Source: Proteobacteria bacterium UBA2363 (lineage in GTDB: Bacteria; Pseudomonadota; Gammaproteobacteria; Xanthomonadales; UBA2363). From it: 64,000 nt of DNA. How positions within the stretch are numbered: the stretch's first letter is position 1; the number at the start of each line of letters is the position of its first letter. The position numbers were made by a program, and so were the translations under genes. This document shows positions 63,373 through 64,000 of this stretch, one piece after another. The DNA lies in assembly GCA_002344355.1 (NCBI GenBank), contig DDTN01000006.1:62001-126000 (forward strand), in the 5' to 3' direction. Under the pieces are notes generated by a model that saw only the letters and a list, made by a program, of their open reading frames with translations, had not been told where the DNA came from and made no database searches.

Positions 63373-63479
63373 ACGCCAGCGGCGGCGGGCCGGCCGGCGG
63401 TCGCCACCCGCGTGCCGCGGCCGACGCCGGTCGCGAGCGTTTGTGACCGGTGCCTGGCTGGGTCGATCGGCGCTTGGCC

Positions 63480-63485
63480 TATAAT
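63480..63485 (+). promoter_or_regulatory. Consensus -10 box just before dedD
   Basis: A perfect TATAAT lies 8 nt upstream of the dedD ATG. No clear -35 box is placed at 16 to 18 nt. Transcription would start at or near the start codon, giving a leaderless or nearly leaderless mRNA. Confidence 0.5.
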
Positions 63486-63492
63486 CGGCGTC

Positions 63493-64000
63493 ATGGATCC
63501 GACCCTGAAGAGGCGCCTCATCGGCGCCGCCGTGCTGATCGTGCTGGCCGCCATCGTCCTGCCGATGTTCCTCGCCGGGCCGCCGCCGGAGCAGCGCCGC
63601 AGCGAGAGCCTGCCGCTGCAGATCCCGCCGGCGCCGGAGCGCGAGCTGGCCCGCATGGAGCTGCCGCTGGCCGGCGATGTCGCCGATCCCGACCGGGTGG
63701 TGACGGTGGACACCGCGGCCCAGGCCCCGCAGCCGGAGCCGGAGCCGGAGCCGGCCGCAGCGGCGGGCGCGAGCCCGGCGCCCGCCACCACGGCGCCGCC
63801 CGAGCCGGCCTCGACGGCCTCGACGGGCACCCCGCCACCGCCACCCGCCCGTGCCCCCGCCGGTGCCGCAGCACAGCCGGCCGCTGCCGCGGGCGGGTTG
63901 CCGGCCAGCGAGGCCGGCGGCCGCTTCTGGGTCGGCCTCGGCAGTTACGGGCAGGCCGGCAACGCCGATCGCGTCGAGGCCGCGGCGCGCCGCGCTGGCG
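63493..64000 (+). CDS. dedD: SPOR-domain cell division protein DedD-like, 3'-truncated by window edge
   Basis: The first 169 residues are present. A membrane segment (LIGAAVLIVLAAIVLPMFLAG, split: residues about 9 to 29) follows a short cytoplasmic start (MDPTLKRR). A long Pro/Ala/Glu linker leads to the beginning of the SPOR domain (GRFWVGLGSYGQAGNAD), which binds denuded peptidoglycan at the septum. Position after accD-folC is the conserved one for dedD. Confidence 0.9.
   Translation, partial: MDPTLKRRLIGAAVLIVLAAIVLPMFLAGPPPEQRRSESLPLQIPPAPERELARMELPLAGDVADPDRVVTVDTAAQAPQPEPEPEPAAAAGASPAPATTAPPEPASTASTGTPPPPPARAPAGAAAQPAAAAGGLPASEAGGRFWVGLGSYGQAGNADRVEAAARRAG

Overview
The window is chromosomal DNA of very high GC content from a gammaproteobacterium, most likely of the order Lysobacterales (Xanthomonadales). 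The right-hand order prmB-aroC-asd-fimV-truA-trpF-trpB-trpA-accD-folC-dedD is, as I recall it, the one in Xanthomonas and relatives. The heptamer GATCCGN repeats and G/C-rich palindromes between genes are also typical of that group. Nearly every long open frame has shadows in other frames because of the GC content, so only frames supported by family recognition, codon pattern or tight operon spacing are annotated.

Positions 1 to 18,734 are the right part of a siphovirus-type prophage with lambda-like gene order. It runs from a capsid gene cut by the left window edge, through head-tail joining, tail terminator, tail tube, minor tail Z and a 1350-residue tape measure, to a set of distal tail proteins and a small holin-like protein. 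One distal tail protein carries ten 14-residue Pro-Trp repeats. Beyond the late genes lie oppositely oriented accessory genes, visibly poorer in GC. The most notable is a two-gene unit coding for a 315-residue soluble protein and a four-helix membrane protein, which resembles the lambda RexA/RexB exclusion system. The prophage ends in the 3' 50 nt of a tRNA-Lys(CUU) gene, read here as the attachment-site duplicate. An intact tRNA-Leu(UAG) follows.

Positions 18,779 to 64,000 are host chromosome. In order: tig and clpP (without clpX), a CoA-binding protein, a heptamer repeat array bounded by inverted palindromes, a periplasmic cyclophilin, a guanidinium exporter behind a two-hairpin guanidine-II riboswitch, a membrane diguanylate cyclase, srkA with a methyltransferase, a TatT-type TRAP transporter operon, a PHB depolymerase, a Ca/Na antiporter, a DeaD helicase, a HemJ-like protein, further transporters, ispF-truD-rarA and two overlapping fluoride-channel genes, queG, a glutathione reductase, mltD, a degenerate receptor-kinase gene coupled to a cupredoxin lipoprotein, psd-sco, and then the conserved prmB to dedD block. 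That last block links aromatic and aspartate-family amino acid synthesis, the polar hub protein FimV, tRNA pseudouridylation, the end of tryptophan synthesis, fatty acid and folate synthesis, and a SPOR-domain division protein. Many of its genes overlap by 1 to 4 nt, so translational coupling is likely.
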